Positions 6,026 to 6,028 of a DNA stretch of 6,028 bases are shown one piece after another. A model generated the notes under the pieces. The model was not told the origin of the DNA and made no database searches. It saw only the letters and a program-made list of their open reading frames with translations. Made by a program: the position numbers and the translations under genes. The DNA lies in NCBI GenBank assembly GCA_937124525.1, contig CAKZLA010000384.1, forward strand, positions 1-6,028, given 5' to 3'. The first letter of the stretch is position 1, and every line of letters begins with the position of its first letter. Source of the DNA: an uncultured Desulfobacterium sp. Its GTDB lineage: Bacteria; Desulfobacterota; Desulfobacteria; Desulfobacterales; Desulfobacteraceae.

Positions 6026-6028
6026 CCC

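Larger units (their letters stand above)
5823..6028. other. Upstream region of the SNF2 gene, no gene seen
   Basis: These 206 bases hold repeat copies B and C and the inverted repeat between them. I find no coding frame with a ribosome binding site on either strand, and no tRNA-like cloverleaf. A TATAAA at 5862-5857 on the minus strand resembles a -10 box but has no matching -35 at the proper distance. The real promoter may lie beyond the right edge or use another sigma factor. Confidence 0.5.

Overview
The window carries two genes on the minus strand: a large SNF2-family ATPase that is complete, and the first 385 codons of an FAD/NAD(P)-dependent pyridine nucleotide-disulphide oxidoreductase that runs off the left edge. 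Medium-low GC, the style of the oxidoreductase (NADH oxidase / CoA-disulphide reductase type with a single active-site Cys43) and a 1.4-kaa bacterial SNF2 protein suggest an anaerobic or microaerophilic proteobacterium-like organism, perhaps a sulphate-reducing member of Desulfobacterota. That placement is inference; no rRNA or marker gene is present.

Layout in plus coordinates. 1-1155: oxidoreductase, minus strand, no stop inside the window. 1156-1616: a 461-base gap without a convincing gene. It holds the oxidoreductase ribosome binding site, a plausible sigma70-type promoter whose -35 hexamer sits in a perfect inverted repeat, one copy of a 53-base palindromic repeat, and a short pair of direct repeats. 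1617-5822: SNF2 ATPase of 1401 residues (winged-helix-like N-terminus, helical-repeat region, strand-rich middle, then a full two-lobed SNF2 motor). 5823-6028: upstream region with a second, nearly identical copy of the repeat, a 7-bp inverted repeat, and a diverged third copy forming a large hairpin cut by the right edge.

The two genes do not look like a tight operon: the gap is long and the downstream gene seems to have its own promoter. No transposase, integrase, methylase, nuclease or other defence partner is visible next to the SNF2 gene. The most unusual signal is the repeat family: two same-orientation copies lie on either side of the SNF2 gene, with conserved flanks (TATAACTGCCAC and ACAACGAAG) around a GGGCAG/CTGCCC stem whose loop has diverged. 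This could be a dispersed genomic repeat (REP/MITE-like) or the boundaries of a mobile unit; the window alone cannot decide.
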